Of a DNA stretch of 64,000 nt, positions 1 through 12,300 are shown piece by piece. Both the position numbers and the translations under genes were made by a program. Each line of letters opens with the position of its first letter. Position 1 is the stretch's first letter. The notes beneath the pieces are model-generated. The model searched no databases and was not told the DNA's origin. It saw nothing but the letters and a program-made list of their open reading frames with translations. This DNA is from Monarcha castaneiventris obscurior (Eukaryota; Chordata; Aves; Passeriformes; Monarchidae): contig JAMPIT010000059.1 of the NCBI GenBank assembly GCA_026261815.1, forward strand, positions 21,562,001-21,626,000, written 5' to 3'.

Positions 1-778
1 GGTTGTTTTAAGTGGTTGTTTCAACAGGCTGTCCAATTTAATCTTGCACTGCTATGGTTTGATCCGAATTAGTCGCTGGAACTTCAGAAGGTTTCGCTTC
101 CTCTGGAGGGGCTGCAGGGTCCGAGGCCTTAGCAGTCGAACTAGGTGCTGCTGTTGCCGCGGGCTCCTTGGAAGAAGGCGCAGCCTCGTTGCTGCTAGGT
201 TTTGAGTCTGAAGCTGGGGCCACTTCACTTTTAGTTTCTTGGGCTGCAGGCGTTGCGGGAGCCTCAGTCTTTTTGGCTTCCCCTTCCTCTTTGCTCTTGT
301 CATCTGCTTTACTGGGAGCTGTGGCTTCTGAAGGCTGGGAAGCTTTTGCATCGGTGCTAGGCTCAGAGGGTTTGGGTGCTTCGCTGCTGGCAGCAGGAGC
401 AGAGGCAGCAGTCAGCTCCTCTTGCTTGGGTGCCTGTTCAGTATTCTTCTGTGGCTCTACTTTTGCATCGACAACAGCCTCCGACTTCTCAGGTTCTGTT
501 TTCTGGGTTTCTTCCTGGGTCACTGTTTTCTCCTTCTCCCCTTCTTTTTCTTCCGTCTTATTGGCAGCGACCTGAGTATCCTTTTCTCCCTTCTCCTCCT
601 TGTTATTCTCCTTCACTTCTGCGGTCTCTGTGGTTTTCTGGGCATCCTCAGCCTCCTTTGGAGTCTCCTCTTCCTCAGTTGCTGCTCCTTCAGCCTTCTT
701 GTCTTTGTCTTTAGCTTTTTCATCATTGACACTGTATCCCTTCTTCTTCTTGCTCAGTTTGCCTCCCATGTTGGAGCT
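1..778 (-). other. BASP1: BASP1 exon 2 (5' boundary seen, 3' end outside window)
   Basis: Exon 2 starts at 778 on the minus strand with the nine untranslated bases AGCTCCAAC before the ATG. It is preceded by an intron acceptor with an unbroken pyrimidine-rich run ending TTGCAG (779-798). The stop codon TAA lies at 38-40, and the 37 bases to its left are the start of a 3' UTR that continues beyond the window. No poly(A) signal is present in those bases. Confidence 0.93.
38..769 (-). CDS. BASP1: Brain acid soluble protein 1 (BASP1 / CAP-23 / NAP-22), complete coding region
   Basis: The 243-residue product begins MGGKLSKKKKGYSVNDEK and ends DQTIAVQD, both diagnostic of BASP1. Family knowledge: BASP1 is an intrinsically disordered growth-cone and presynaptic protein. 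It is myristoylated on Gly2 after Met removal, binds acidic lipids (PIP2) and calmodulin through the basic N-terminal segment, is phosphorylated by PKC on Ser6, organises cortical actin with GAP-43 and MARCKS, and can act in the nucleus as a WT1 co-repressor. Visible here: Gly2, Ser6, the Lys7-Lys10 run, a Glu/Lys-rich first half and an Ala/Pro/Ser/Glu-rich second half (PEST-like), no Cys, no membrane segment. The start at 769 is chosen over the in-frame ATG at 841 because the latter lies upstream of the splice acceptor at 779-780; context AACATGG is strong. Length fits the bird protein. No frameshift or truncation. The entire frame lies in one exon, as in other vertebrates. Confidence 0.98.
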   Translation of the reverse strand: MGGKLSKKKKGYSVNDEKAKDKDKKAEGAATEEEETPKEAEDAQKTTETAEVKENNKEEKGEKDTQVAANKTEEKEGEKEKTVTQEETQKTEPEKSEAVVDAKVEPQKNTEQAPKQEELTAASAPAASSEAPKPSEPSTDAKASQPSEATAPSKADDKSKEEGEAKKTEAPATPAAQETKSEVAPASDSKPSSNEAAPSSKEPAATAAPSSTAKASDPAAPPEEAKPSEVPATNSDQTIAVQD

Positions 779-798
779 CTGCAACAGAAAAGAGAAAG
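779..798 (-). other. BASP1: BASP1 intron 1 splice acceptor
   Basis: On the minus strand the bases read a C/T run followed by CTGTTGCAG, with the AG at 780-779 joined to the 5' UTR bases AGCTCCAAC. The pyrimidine tract and CAG are near consensus, and the placement directly before the ATG matches the known BASP1 structure with a coding-only second exon. Confidence 0.9.
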
Positions 799-841
799 AG
801 TTGATTACCCAAAGCCCAGCACTCATCACTGAGAGAAACAA

Positions 842-3800
842 ATTCAGATCAACTGAAGTGCAAAGGAAAAATTTATTCTAGCTCCTGAAAAAGAGACCAC
901 ATGAGGTTTGATGAAGTGTTCTCAGCTGAATTCCCAATTCTGCAGAGCACCACTGCCACTGAGTTTACGTCCTGCTCAGCCCTGCAGACCTTCAGTCAGC
1001 AAACCCCCTTCTGCCACATCCCTTATGAGCAGTCCTCTGAGCACCTCTAACCCGGGTTATAGTTCAGCAGGGAGGAAGGGGACGGAGTAGCAAGGAGTAG
1101 CAAGATGATGGAGCACTTATATACAACCACAATTCTTTGTGGCCTGAGAAAGAGTGGAAGTAGAAAAATCCACATTAATATTCTGGCTTGGGAATGAACT
1201 GAATTTGACTGCCAATCTTGGCATCTACCCCTGTTTAACACAAAGTCCACTATCACTTCAGCAAAGGCTCTGAACCACCTTGTCATTAAGGTTTGGAGAA
1301 ATCAAAGGAGGCCTAGAGTCAGTGAGAAGGCTACTGCAGAAGACTGCACCTACTCCCTACACCTCACCACCTGTTACCCCCACAGCCAGTTTCCCTTGTG
1401 TATACAGCTTTTGGGGAGGGCTGATGGCACCCATAGGCCAGGAGCATGTGCTTCCCTCTCCCAGAGGGATGTGGGCACCCACATCCAGCTGCCTCAGAAG
1501 CAGGAACAGCTCCCATGCAGAGTCCCACCCAGGTTTGCGGCTTCCACAGGCACTGCCCACCCAAAGCCCAGCATTCTCCCACTCATCAGGATGGGAAACA
1601 TGCACCCTGAAGCACAGCAAGACTGTGACCACTCCATAAGACAAAAGAAAAAAATACAGGTACTTCTGACTACAAGCTGACACGTGCATGCGACATGATG
1701 CAATAAAAAATGGGAGAAGAAGGGGGCATATTTGTAGCCTCTGCTCCTGGTTTCCAAGCATGACAAGCAATCAGGTACACTGTTTAGTTATTTAAAAGAA
1801 GCTGAGCACGTGTGTAACCATGTCAGTATTTATATAGCCTTTATGTGGGAGTCTTAACTAAGAATATACAAAATCTTTCACAATACTTCAAAGCAAACTT
1901 TGTCTACAAAAACAGGAGATACAGACATATTGGATCATTAATGAAAACAAAAACCTCTATGAATGGAGAAAAAATTACAATTCTAGTATAAAAGCAAATA
2001 TTTAATTCATGGTTAATGAAAGGTTAAGAAAAAATATTTCTACTGTCAAACAAATGATTAATGTAAGAACTTCTCCAAGAGAGAGGAATCATTCTAATTT
2101 TCTGTTTTGCACAGGTAGATATAATTATAGGCTGTATATTTTTCACACACTTGCTAAAACTGTGAATACAAATCAGTAAAAATTCGTAGAATTGCTCATA
2201 GCAGGCTGAATATAAAGTAATATTGCGTACAACTAAGAACGAGCTGCCTCTCAGCAGATTTTCTGCTATCACAGATACAAGCCCCAGGCAAAGCCCAACA
2301 ACCAAATATCCACATGTCTTGGGCAAAAATGAGATATTATGGCCAGCAGAGATCTTTCTGACTTCAGCATTCAAAAAGAGTAATTTGCAGTAATTTCAAA
2401 AACAGTAATTTGCAAATACTGTTGAAACGTTATCACACAGCCCTGCAAAATGGTAATGTGATGTTAGTGAAACTGCTTTGTTGTCTGAAATTTTACAGGA
2501 ACAGCAATAAAAGGATTAACTTCCACAGAGTCACAGCTGAGCAATCTAATCTCTACCTTCACAACAGAGTTATCAGGTTTTTAGGTATTTAGGGCAGGCT
2601 ATGGACATTAGTTTGTTATGTGACAAATGTATAGTCTTCCTGATTACTCCATAAATATTGCCCGGATTATTGTTTATGTACAACTACAACCAAATACTTT
2701 GAAAGGGCTTCTGCAAGTCAGCAGGATTGCAGATTTATATTGAAGCTTTGTGCATATCCCAATTTGTAATCCCTAATTAAGCCTTTATCTCCCAGCAAAG
2801 CCCAGGTACTGTGAGCCTAATTTCGTTTGTTGCATCTTCTGTATTTTTCAAGATTTTGCTATTTCATGGATAGTAGTAACTCACCACAATTTATATTTCC
2901 TTCCACAACAATATTTTGACCTCAGATACAGTTGGATACAGAATGTCTATGCCAAAGGACCTTTAAAAAGTAGACAAGCATTCACATGATAAATGTGCTC
3001 CCAAACTAAGAAAAGAAACATGCTCTGTCTTTGCTTGGAGGTACACTGTGAAATCTCTGTATCTCAGTTTGCATCACAGCCAGCTGGCTCAAGATATGGG
3101 AGCAGAAGATGGGGAAGAGGTTCAGAGACTATCATTATGGTCTATTAGCAAATATTTACACTTACAAATGGACTGCCATCTTCCAGCATAGTTTCAACTA
3201 CTTTATAACAGAATAAATTCTCTCTTTGTGACACTGAATCTCATATCTCCCTGTTGAAAAGCTGCCTAGATCATCATGATAGCAGCTGTGCCAGTCTATG
3301 ATGCAAAAGTAGAGCAATCATCAGGGTCATCACCCAGGTAACAATACTACAATGCCCCTTTCCCCCCATATCTGATTTACAAACATTCCTCCTCTCCCCA
3401 GACTTCTGATAACACATCTGGGCTCCCCTGTCACCTTTTCCAGGAACAGCCCCATAAGCTCCAGTGCTTCAAACAGATGCTGGTCTCGTCCCTGTCCCAG
3501 TCTGAAGCACAGCTCTAAACCATCCAGTGCAGAGTCCCAGCGTGGGGCAGACACAAAGCAGGCCTTAAAAAGTATTTCAAAATTACAACCAGCTATACCT
3601 GTGAGAAGACCAGTGTGTGGACCACTACACCAAAATATCTCTGAGACTGTGCTGGATATTGTTGCAAGGATAATCCTGCCTGGCACTAAACAAAAGTAGG
3701 TGTCAGTGAAATGTCTCTGTGCAGTCACCCCAAGACAGTCTCCCAAGTAAAGTGCAGAAAGTCATTAAGATGTGAATTCATACAGTTTTAAATCCACTCT

Positions 3801-5990
3801 ATGTTACTGCCTACATGCTAACACTTGAAAGGGTACAGACCTCTTTCCCACCCCCCCACCAAAGGACTAAATTATGAAGAAAAAAAAGGGGTTGCACTCT
3901 CCATCCCAGGGAGACTGGGGATCCTGGATTCATTGCTCAGCCTCTTCTACTACCCTGCCTCTCCCTAACCCCATAATCACTGCATTCCCCTCGTGAATGA
4001 CAGACCCAGGACTAAAATTTGCCTACAGCTGTTGACCATTATTTACAGGCTAAACCCCAATATGTCTTCAGTTATTTGAACTTCCATTGACAGGTATAGG
4101 TTTTGAACTAGCTTGAGCAGCTGCCAAGTGAGCATAATGCTCTTTGTAGCAAGCATGTCCCCAAGGAAGATCCTTGAAAATTTTGGTGCTGAGCACCATT
4201 CCTATAAAATGGCACAGCACAGCATTTGATGGTTGTGCCTTCTTACTACTGGAAAAAAAAAAGGGTCTAGAGACTGACAGTCCAGAAGCCAATTTTATAT
4301 AAGAAGATGAAATATATCAGTAATTTTCAGGGAACTTTGGTGAACAAGTCTGCAGACCAATACTTCAGAAGAGCAAAGTAAAATATAACACTTGGAAGCT
4401 ACAATAGACTTTATTTGCTGCCCAGGCTGCTCAGTATTCTTTGTATTGTTCTTCTTATGGAAAAAGAAACAGATCCAGAGATCACTGTGACTGACTGTAG
4501 AGGAGCTACTCCTTGCAACAGGAGCAAGGATTTCTTCAGTTTCTAGAAGCAGTTATATGCTTTGCTCATCCTGAAGTTTCCCTTCTCCTGCAGGAAGTAG
4601 GAACAAAACAAGAGAGCTTGTAGAGTTATCTTCCTTAACGTATAGTAGAGATAATCTCCGGAGTGGATTATTTAGATTAAAAAATATCATATCTCTTGGT
4701 CACTCAGAGAATGTTAAGCAGTTTGAAATTTGCATATTTGTGATAATCAGGACTTAAAGATTCAAGGTCCTTAAGACCATAATGCAAGAGGAAGAAGAAT
4801 TCACACAACATTTCAAAGTTTCGATCTGAAGACTCATAGACATGAGTGCCTGGAACATGGGCAGCATACATTTATACAGCTTGTAAAAATAATTATTATT
4901 TGGAAGCTCTACACTTCAAATTGTACTTCTATATTGAAAAAGCTCCTAGAATTAGCCTCTATCTCTTTTGTCAGTAAAGATTTGTCTGCCCATTAGTTTT
5001 CGTATGTGCTTATAAACTTCTAAACATTTCTTTCAGCATAGGCTTTCACACACCATTAGAGTCTGACTATTTCCAGAACTTGCTGTCACCCTCGCTCACA
5101 GTGCTGCCAACAGGGCAACAGGAAAGCACAAACACCCAGGCAGCACCTGTATGTTTCCTCAGTCTGATTGCCAAAGCTGAGCTCCCAAAGCTCCTGCTCC
5201 ACTGCATGCAAAGCAGTCCCCCTCCAGAAAAACCAGTTCGGGAAGACAATAGGCACCTTCTGGAATTCCACTGCCTCCAGCGCAGGGTAGGCACGTGCGG
5301 TGGGTCAGGCCAAAGTAGCCCTTGCACAAGCCTGTTCCCAGGCATGAGTTATCTCACACTGCCTGCAGACAACTGCTGTAAAAGGCACATCTCTTGCAAG
5401 GCAGGGTTTCAACACTCCAAATCAAATGAAATACCGATCCCAGAAACGGACCCACCCCCCAGGTGCTGAAAAGGAATAGAAAGGTCTTGAAGAAACCATT
5501 ACATCTCCGTGCCTCATTGATTCGCCCTACACCTTCACTAAAAAAAAAAAAAAAAGAAGGCAAAAAGTTTTTATTAAGGGACACATATGGGAACTGAAAG
5601 AAACAAGAGGTATGCAAACAGAGTTTTTGAAAGATTTTCTGATCTTTTCCTGAAAGAAAAACACCCAAAACTTACTACTTCTCAAAAAATGCAATAGAAT
5701 TTTATGCTCTCCATTACACATACACATATGCATGCACTCAGAGACATTCCTATCCTCACCAGGCCCGGTCAATCAGTTTTCCAGCTTAATGTCAGAAAAT
5801 GTCAGTTAGCATACCCTTAGATAGAATTAGACTTGCTAGCCCTGCCTTTTAGTAACAAAGCCACGTTTTTCTGTTCTTTCTCCATTATCCTCACATACCT
5901 TCCCTTCTGTCTGATTTTACTTGGAATTAACAGAACAGAAATGCTAGGTCTCATTCAGGTTCAAGCCTCTTCAGACCTCAGTATCAGTGA
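842..5990. other. Intron sequence without recognised genes
   Basis: AT-rich single-copy-looking sequence with no open frame longer than about 140 codons and no recognised protein motif. It contains an A16 tract at 5540-5555 and an exact octamer ATTTGCAT near 4731, which on its own is not evidence of function. No transposon signature was recognised. Confidence 0.6.
5540..5555. repeat. A16 homopolymer tract
   Basis: Sixteen consecutive A on the plus strand, preceded by ordinary unique sequence. Flanking sequence shows no recognisable SINE or LINE body, so it is treated as a simple repeat and not as a retroposon tail. Confidence 0.9.
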
Positions 5991-5991
5991 C

Positions 5992-6235
5992 CTTTTCTCT
6001 TTTCTTTTTCTTTTCTTTTCTTTTCTTTTCTTTTCTTTTCTTTTCTTTTCTTTTCTTTTCTTTTCTTTTCTTTTCTTTTCTTTTCTTTTCTTTTCTTTTC
6101 TTTTCTTTTCTTTTCTTTTCTTTTCTTTTCTTTTCTTTTTTCTTTTCTTTTCTTTTTTCTTTTCTTATTTCTTTTTCTTTTCTTTTTCTTTTTTCTTTTC
6201 CTTTTCTTTTATTTTCTTTTTTTCTCGTTTATCTT
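5992..6235. repeat. (TTTTC)n microsatellite with interrupted 3' half
   Basis: The stretch 6006-6135 is 26 uninterrupted TTTTC units (130 bp). From 6136 to 6235 the pattern decays into mixed T-rich/C units. In the BASP1 pre-mRNA (minus strand) the motif reads GAAAA/AAAAG. Open frames of about 200 residues here encode only Phe/Leu/Ser repeats and are not genes. Confidence 0.97.
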
Positions 6236-6325
6236 CCCTTCCCTTCCCTTCCCTTCCCTTCCCTTCCCTTCCCTTCCCTTCCCTTCCCTTCCCTTCCCTT
6301 CCCTTCCCTTCCCTTCCCTTCCCTT
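6236..6325. repeat. (CCCTT)18 microsatellite, AAGGG in BASP1 sense
   Basis: Eighteen uninterrupted CCCTT units (90 bp) follow the TTTTC tract almost directly. On the minus strand, the sense strand of BASP1, this is (AAGGG)18. All-purine tracts of this kind can form triplexes, and G3 runs can form quadruplexes; that is family knowledge of the motif, not something shown here. Confidence 0.97.
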
Positions 6326-6336
6326 CCCCATCCTCT

Positions 6337-9300
6337 TGTTCTGTGTCTCTTATGCTTCAGAGCAGTGATGGGCACCAGCTCTTCTACAGTCAGGCAGGCT
6401 GGCGTGAGGGGGGCAGGAGGAAACACACCTTTGGCCACCTCTCCATTCTTAGGAGATGCTGGGCTGGCACAAAGCTGTGCCAGGAGAGGCCAAGCCCATC
6501 ATGGAAATCTGCACCTGCAGGGCTGTGAGCTTCACCTGCACACCTGCATGGACCCCAGAGCAGCGAGGTGCTCAGACGTGAGGTGAACAAAATATGGCCT
6601 GACTGTTCCTTAGCACTCTACAGTTTTATGTGTTTAGTGCTGTGAGACACAACAAACTGGGAACATCTCAGCTTGGCACTTGTACTGTTTTCTTCACGGA
6701 CCACCGAGAATTTTTAATCCCTCCCTCAGCATGTGCACAGTCCTGTAGCTACTGCATCTCCTTTCCTTCTTCCAAAGACTTGTGAATCTCAAGATTTAGA
6801 AAAAGGGTAGAGAGTAAAAGAACAGTGAATGCTAAAAACACAGAAATTTTGCTCACTTGATTTCCCAACCTTGATCTTTAAAAGAAGCCAATTCCAATTT
6901 TGGGACCTACCTGTTTTCTTTTAAAACACAGACACTAAAGGAATTCTGGGAAGTAATATTGCCAAGTTTAAGTGTTTAATTTTCAGCCAGATTTCAGTTC
7001 TACTTTTCTCTGGTGAGGAGTGGAATATATTTAATGCAAATTTTTTTTCTAAAAAAGAAGGGAACTTCAATTTTTATATTACACTTAAATTTCTCAGGGA
7101 CATGTACACTACACAAAAATAGGAAGCATGATTTTTAATATAAGCCATTTGTTATTAATATATCTAAATTATTATCATTGATTTTAGACTTCAATTATGA
7201 GAGTTATATTAATTTAAGCACACTGCAGGCTGATATAAAATTATCTCTAAGAACTTGTACATGAAAAACTGCTTCATTTGAGACGCATAAGTGCTAGTAA
7301 TACAGCAAGTTATCAGAAAAGTTAACAATCACATGGCAATTTCTTTGAGAGCAAATTAAAAAATTGTACCTGAGATATTGCTAAGATTTATGTGAAATAC
7401 TTGAGCTCAGAGGTGTGTATTAATTAATCAATTAGGAACCAAATTTTCCAAGAACAGATGAAGGTTGATGTTCAGCCATTTCATAACAGGTAAAGATTTT
7501 GCCAGAATTATCAATTCATAGACCATCAACCTGAAACCACGAGTACCTCACACATATAATCCATTTTTGCACCCTGTGTGTAAAAAAGGTAGCTAGCTAG
7601 GCAGAATTCCTGAATAAAATTGTCAAGAATTGACGAATTTGTCAAAAAGTGACAAATACTTTGTCCAATATTTGATCAAAGAGTGATGAAGACTTTTCGG
7701 GTTACATTGAAAGCTGCTGTTGGAGACTCTGGACTTGCATCCTCCTGACTCTGAGGACTCTACAGATGAAGAACCTGGATGCACAACTGAAGATGCACTA
7801 CTCAGCTGGACTGTGGTCAGACACCTGCAGTGCCTTTGCTGTAGGAGGGTCTGCAGAAACAAGGACATGACAGCACTGCCTCATGCAGTCTGTGCGTGTG
7901 TCACTCCATGTGAAAGCCACTTGAGTGAAGTACTGCCCTGTGTGCTGCAGAGTCTCTCTGTAGGAGCGTGTTCCCAAATATAATTCACCTCATTTCTACA
8001 ATACACAAGCAGCCTCTCCAGCTACAGAGCCATCCTGCAGAAAACATCAGCTGAACATAGGCCATTCTTGCCTTCCCGAGTCAATGAGCAGCATGGAAGA
8101 AATGCTCTGCTGTGTGTGAATTCCCTACTCACCCCAGGCAAGGCTGTGCTTTGTAGGCAGAGATAACATCTTTTATTAGACGACCTAATAGGCATAGAGA
8201 TAAGAGCACCCCTATTCTCCTTAGGCAATTGTCTACAGCTAACACATTCTTGTGTTAGCTTTCTTCGTTATTTTCTTATTGCTGGTTTCAAATCAGAATT
8301 GTAGTCCCCCATATGTGGGGTTTCTTCACTGATCCAACACAGTACTACTTTGGCCAGCAGTGCAGATACATTTGTGAGCACGTTCAGTTTCATCCCTGGC
8401 AGGAAATCCAAAGCTGTTTTGCACTGTGTATAACAAAAACAAGTCATATTAAAAATTGAGCAAAACAGAAGCAGCATAAAACATTATTTTGCAGTGTATG
8501 TATTGCTCAGCTTTGCATTCAGTTCATCTGATGCTCTGATTGCTTAAATGAAAAATGCTGCCATCAATTTCTATTTATTTGCCTCATCTGCTCCATTCTG
8601 TCTACCAGTCTTCTTACAGACTCAAGACGCAGCTCACATTCAAAGCATTTCTCCTATATTCAGATTAACTGCATATGTTCTTTTTGTTGAATAATAAAAG
8701 CAGCTTGCAGACATGATCGTGCAGGCACACACATACAGCCAAAAGTCAGCCTGCCCCAGAGTGAGATCTTAATCACACCATTGTTAGGCACATGGTTGGA
8801 AGAGGAAACTCTGCTGTAAACACCTGCTTTGCAGAGACTGAGATTAACCTTACAAGAACACCTTTTGTAGAAACAACTTGCAGGCTTCAAATAACCTGAA
8901 AGACTAAGCCAAAACATAGAAGCATATGCCTTCTCCTTCTTTCTAAATTGCCACATCATTTTGGGGTTTATGCATGTCTCTTCAACAACCAGTTTAATAA
9001 CTATTTCATACTAGCCAGAGTTTTCTAACCTGTATCCTAGAACTAAGTTCCTAAGTAGGAAATGATGCAAATTTCAGAGGTGGTTATTACCCACATCTTT
9101 GAGGCTGTTTAGGTCCCAGGACATGCACCACTGAGGGAGAGGTGAGATTCCACACATATTATTCTAATTATGGCCAGCCACTTTTTGCCTCCTTCAAATA
9201 CTTAAGACACCACCACCACGTCTAATTACAAAAACACACAAGGTGATAAAAGCCTAGATAATGGGATTATTTCCTTTCAAATCGTACTTGCTTGAATTCT

Positions 9301-12300
9301 GTCCCTCCAGTGCAATCCCTACCGTGGATCTCAACACCACAAATATGTTCATGGCTTGTAAACCCATGAACAGCTCCTCCTTTGGGTGCCTCCAAAGGCT
9401 ACATTAAAAATGTAACAGTCAGAAGATAGCAAGCAATGAAAACATTATCCTCCTCCATACTACAGTCCTACTGAAGGGGAGTGGTGGGAAGACCTCATTC
9501 CTGGAGGGACTGCACAGTGGATAAGGGAATCAAACTTAGCACTCATACCTTGTATTTCTCTAGCCTCTTCCTGAACAAAGAACCAGCAGTACAGGGAACA
9601 TGAAGATAGTTGAAACTCATGCTTTCTATACTAAAAAAAATTATCATACGATACTCATTTACATGTTTTCTTCAATATTAAAAGCTCTCGGCTGCTGTTT
9701 GTATAAATAGTAAATTTACCTGTCATTTCTTAAAAGAGGCATGGAGAGCCACATTCACGTTTTGAATAAGGCATTTGGATATTTAACTAGGGAACAGTCA
9801 CTGGAGACAGTTATTTATGGGGATGTATATTTACATTTTATTTGTCTAACATTCCACATTCGAAAACACCTCTATTACTTTAATGCCCATTTAAATGGTT
9901 TCATGGTAATGAAACTTGAAAGAGTCCTTAGAATACAAATTACAGTATGCTATAAGAAATAGATACATTAGCTTTGAAATCTAGGAACTACCAGTTTTGC
10001 TTTGAAAATGGATTCTCCAAGTCATTGCTAAATTCTTCCTCATTTTTGTTTTTCATCTCATGGTGCTGCTTGCTGAAAACAGCAACAGCTCTAAAAAAAC
10101 ATTCTTACACCCTGGCTGTAAGAAAGTATCCTATACCTAGGAACAGAACTTTTAACACACAGCTCAAACCTAGGATAGGTCACAGCAACCTTTAGACTAT
10201 GCAATTTCCTTCTTCTGTTTGCATGACACCCTCACCAAACAGAATGAAACCCCATCTACAATTATAACCCAAATCCAGTTCTCAGTTTCGTTTTTCATTT
10301 TTGAATACGAGGCACATGGACTACAACACCCCGTTTCTGACTCCGCATGACTCCACAATTGCACCACTGAAAGTAGGAAAACAGGGAACCAAGACCAGCC
10401 ACCACAGAATTAACGCAGCACTTGCTGCTGCTGTGCATATCATGGTGTTCATGAGAGCACTGCAAGCTGTTCCTTCCAAAATACACAGTATTTAGTTTAC
10501 CCAACAAAACAAAAAAAAAAAGCAATTTAAATTCTTTATTGTTGTCTCCTTTATTCCATAAAATAACTACTCAAGTATTTTAAGATATAGTACCTAGTTA
10601 ACAAATTCCCTCTCTGCTTCTACCTGTTTTAGTTCTATATTAAGCTGCAGGAATAGCTTTTCTCTGTTTTTCCTCAAAAGGAAATGACTGCACATCTACT
10701 TGATGCTCCTGGATGTACCACACTTTTAGGTTTAGATGTTAGAAGAGGTTGGCTGATTTTAAAAGAACACTGACAGCACTGTTCTCCCAAAGAACATGCA
10801 TCTACTTCAGCCACTGGTGATGTGCCCACCCTCCCGACAGCCTCAGCCCTGAACACAGCAACAACATTCTTCACAAGTTAAGGCATATGCAAGAGTCACA
10901 GGATAAAGCCAATTTCATCCTCCAGCTAATACACAATTGCTAATGACAGTTAAATTAGTAATTGAAACATTATTCCAAAAATACCTGTACGTCTAACATG
11001 GCATTAGAAAGCTGAGCATGCTTACGTCCTTAGGATAGTGTTACACATCATGCCTCTGGTGGAATTTAACCTCCTGCAAGCAACCAGCACAAAGCCTACT
11101 CACCAGCTCAGCAGCACTTAGAGGGTATTTTACACCAACTCCCTGAAGAGCTGCTGCATTTCTCCTTGGAATAACAACTTCTGACTTTCAGTCCTGTGTA
11201 CAAAGTTTCATTTTAAACAAAAAATGTTGTACTGAAGTCAAAGTATTCAAGTCAAGTCATGCCTTGTGTAACATCAAAACTACCTATAATTAAACCTGTG
11301 AGACTTTGGGCTGAATTACAAGTATTTCTCATGTTGCTGAGAAAAAATTCCTCCTCGTGATCACAGTATCAGTGTCAGCAGCTTATCAGCTCTCAGCTTC
11401 TCACAGCTCTGTTGTAATAACGTCTTCTAGTAAAGACGTGCTCAAAAGAAATCAGGGAAATGGAAGATTGAATGCTCAACACCTTGGAAAACTTTCTGTG
11501 TTTGTGTGCCTGAGCACTTATTTTTGCCATATACATCTTCTGCCAGACTGCAGCTTGGTCTATTATATTAAGTTTTTCACTTCACTCTTTCTCACTTCCT
11601 GGTTCTCACACTAGCACAACATGTGAGTTGGTATTTTTTAACCAGCATACAGTAAGACAAATGAAAATCTCATATTCCAGACTCTTTTTTGATCTTATTT
11701 AGAATGCATGTTTAATACTGCATTTTGACTTTTTTCCTTTCCCCCCTCCTTTTTTAAACAAAACATTACATTCAAACTGATTTACCAGTTTCGCCTTAGT
11801 CACTGGGGGAGGTTTATCAAAATAACATGGAACAGGTACACAAAGATCACTGAAAGAAAAGAGCATTAACCAGCTAATTTTTATTTGTATCTTATCTCTC
11901 TCCATCTTTTCCATCACTACTCATTTACACTCCTCTAATGGCTGTTCAAAATACCAAGACATCTTAGGCAATCTTTTATTAAGACTTGCAATATTCTCCA
12001 AAGCTTGAGAAATGAGAGCTGTATTTCCTGATGTAGCTGGAGATCCATAGGTATGCATCAATGAGTGCTGGTGGAGCCTTCTACACTCCTTCAGTGCCAC
12101 ATGATGGTAATAAGGTAACGTGTATTCCAAGTGTGCCAGAGGGTTGAGAGGAAAGAACCACAGCTGGCACTTTGATTTCAGTAGTGCAAGACAACAGTGG
12201 GAACTGCAGAACAAAACCAACATCTGTTAGAGAGTTTCATCTCCTAATCCAACAAGATAATGGTCAGCTTTGAAAAATTTGCTTTGAAAACATAAAGTGT

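Noticed and set aside
168..832. Several plus-strand open frames of 90-136 codons opposite the BASP1 coding region
   Set aside because: They are antisense shadows of a stop-poor, low-complexity coding sequence rich in Glu, Lys, Ala and Pro codons. None resembles a known protein.
38..841. BASP1 start at the upstream in-frame ATG at 841, giving 267 residues
   Set aside because: That ATG lies in the intron, upstream of the splice acceptor at 779-780. BASP1 needs Met-Gly at the terminus for myristoylation, which the ATG at 769 supplies.
4725..4745. Octamer ATTTGCAT as a POU-factor site
   Set aside because: One exact octamer is expected by chance in AT-rich sequence of this length and has no supporting context.
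5833..6586. Plus-strand frames of 199 and 231 codons at the pentanucleotide repeats
   Set aside because: They encode Phe/Leu/Ser and Pro/Ser/Leu repeats produced by (TTTTC)n and (CCCTT)n and mean nothing as proteins.
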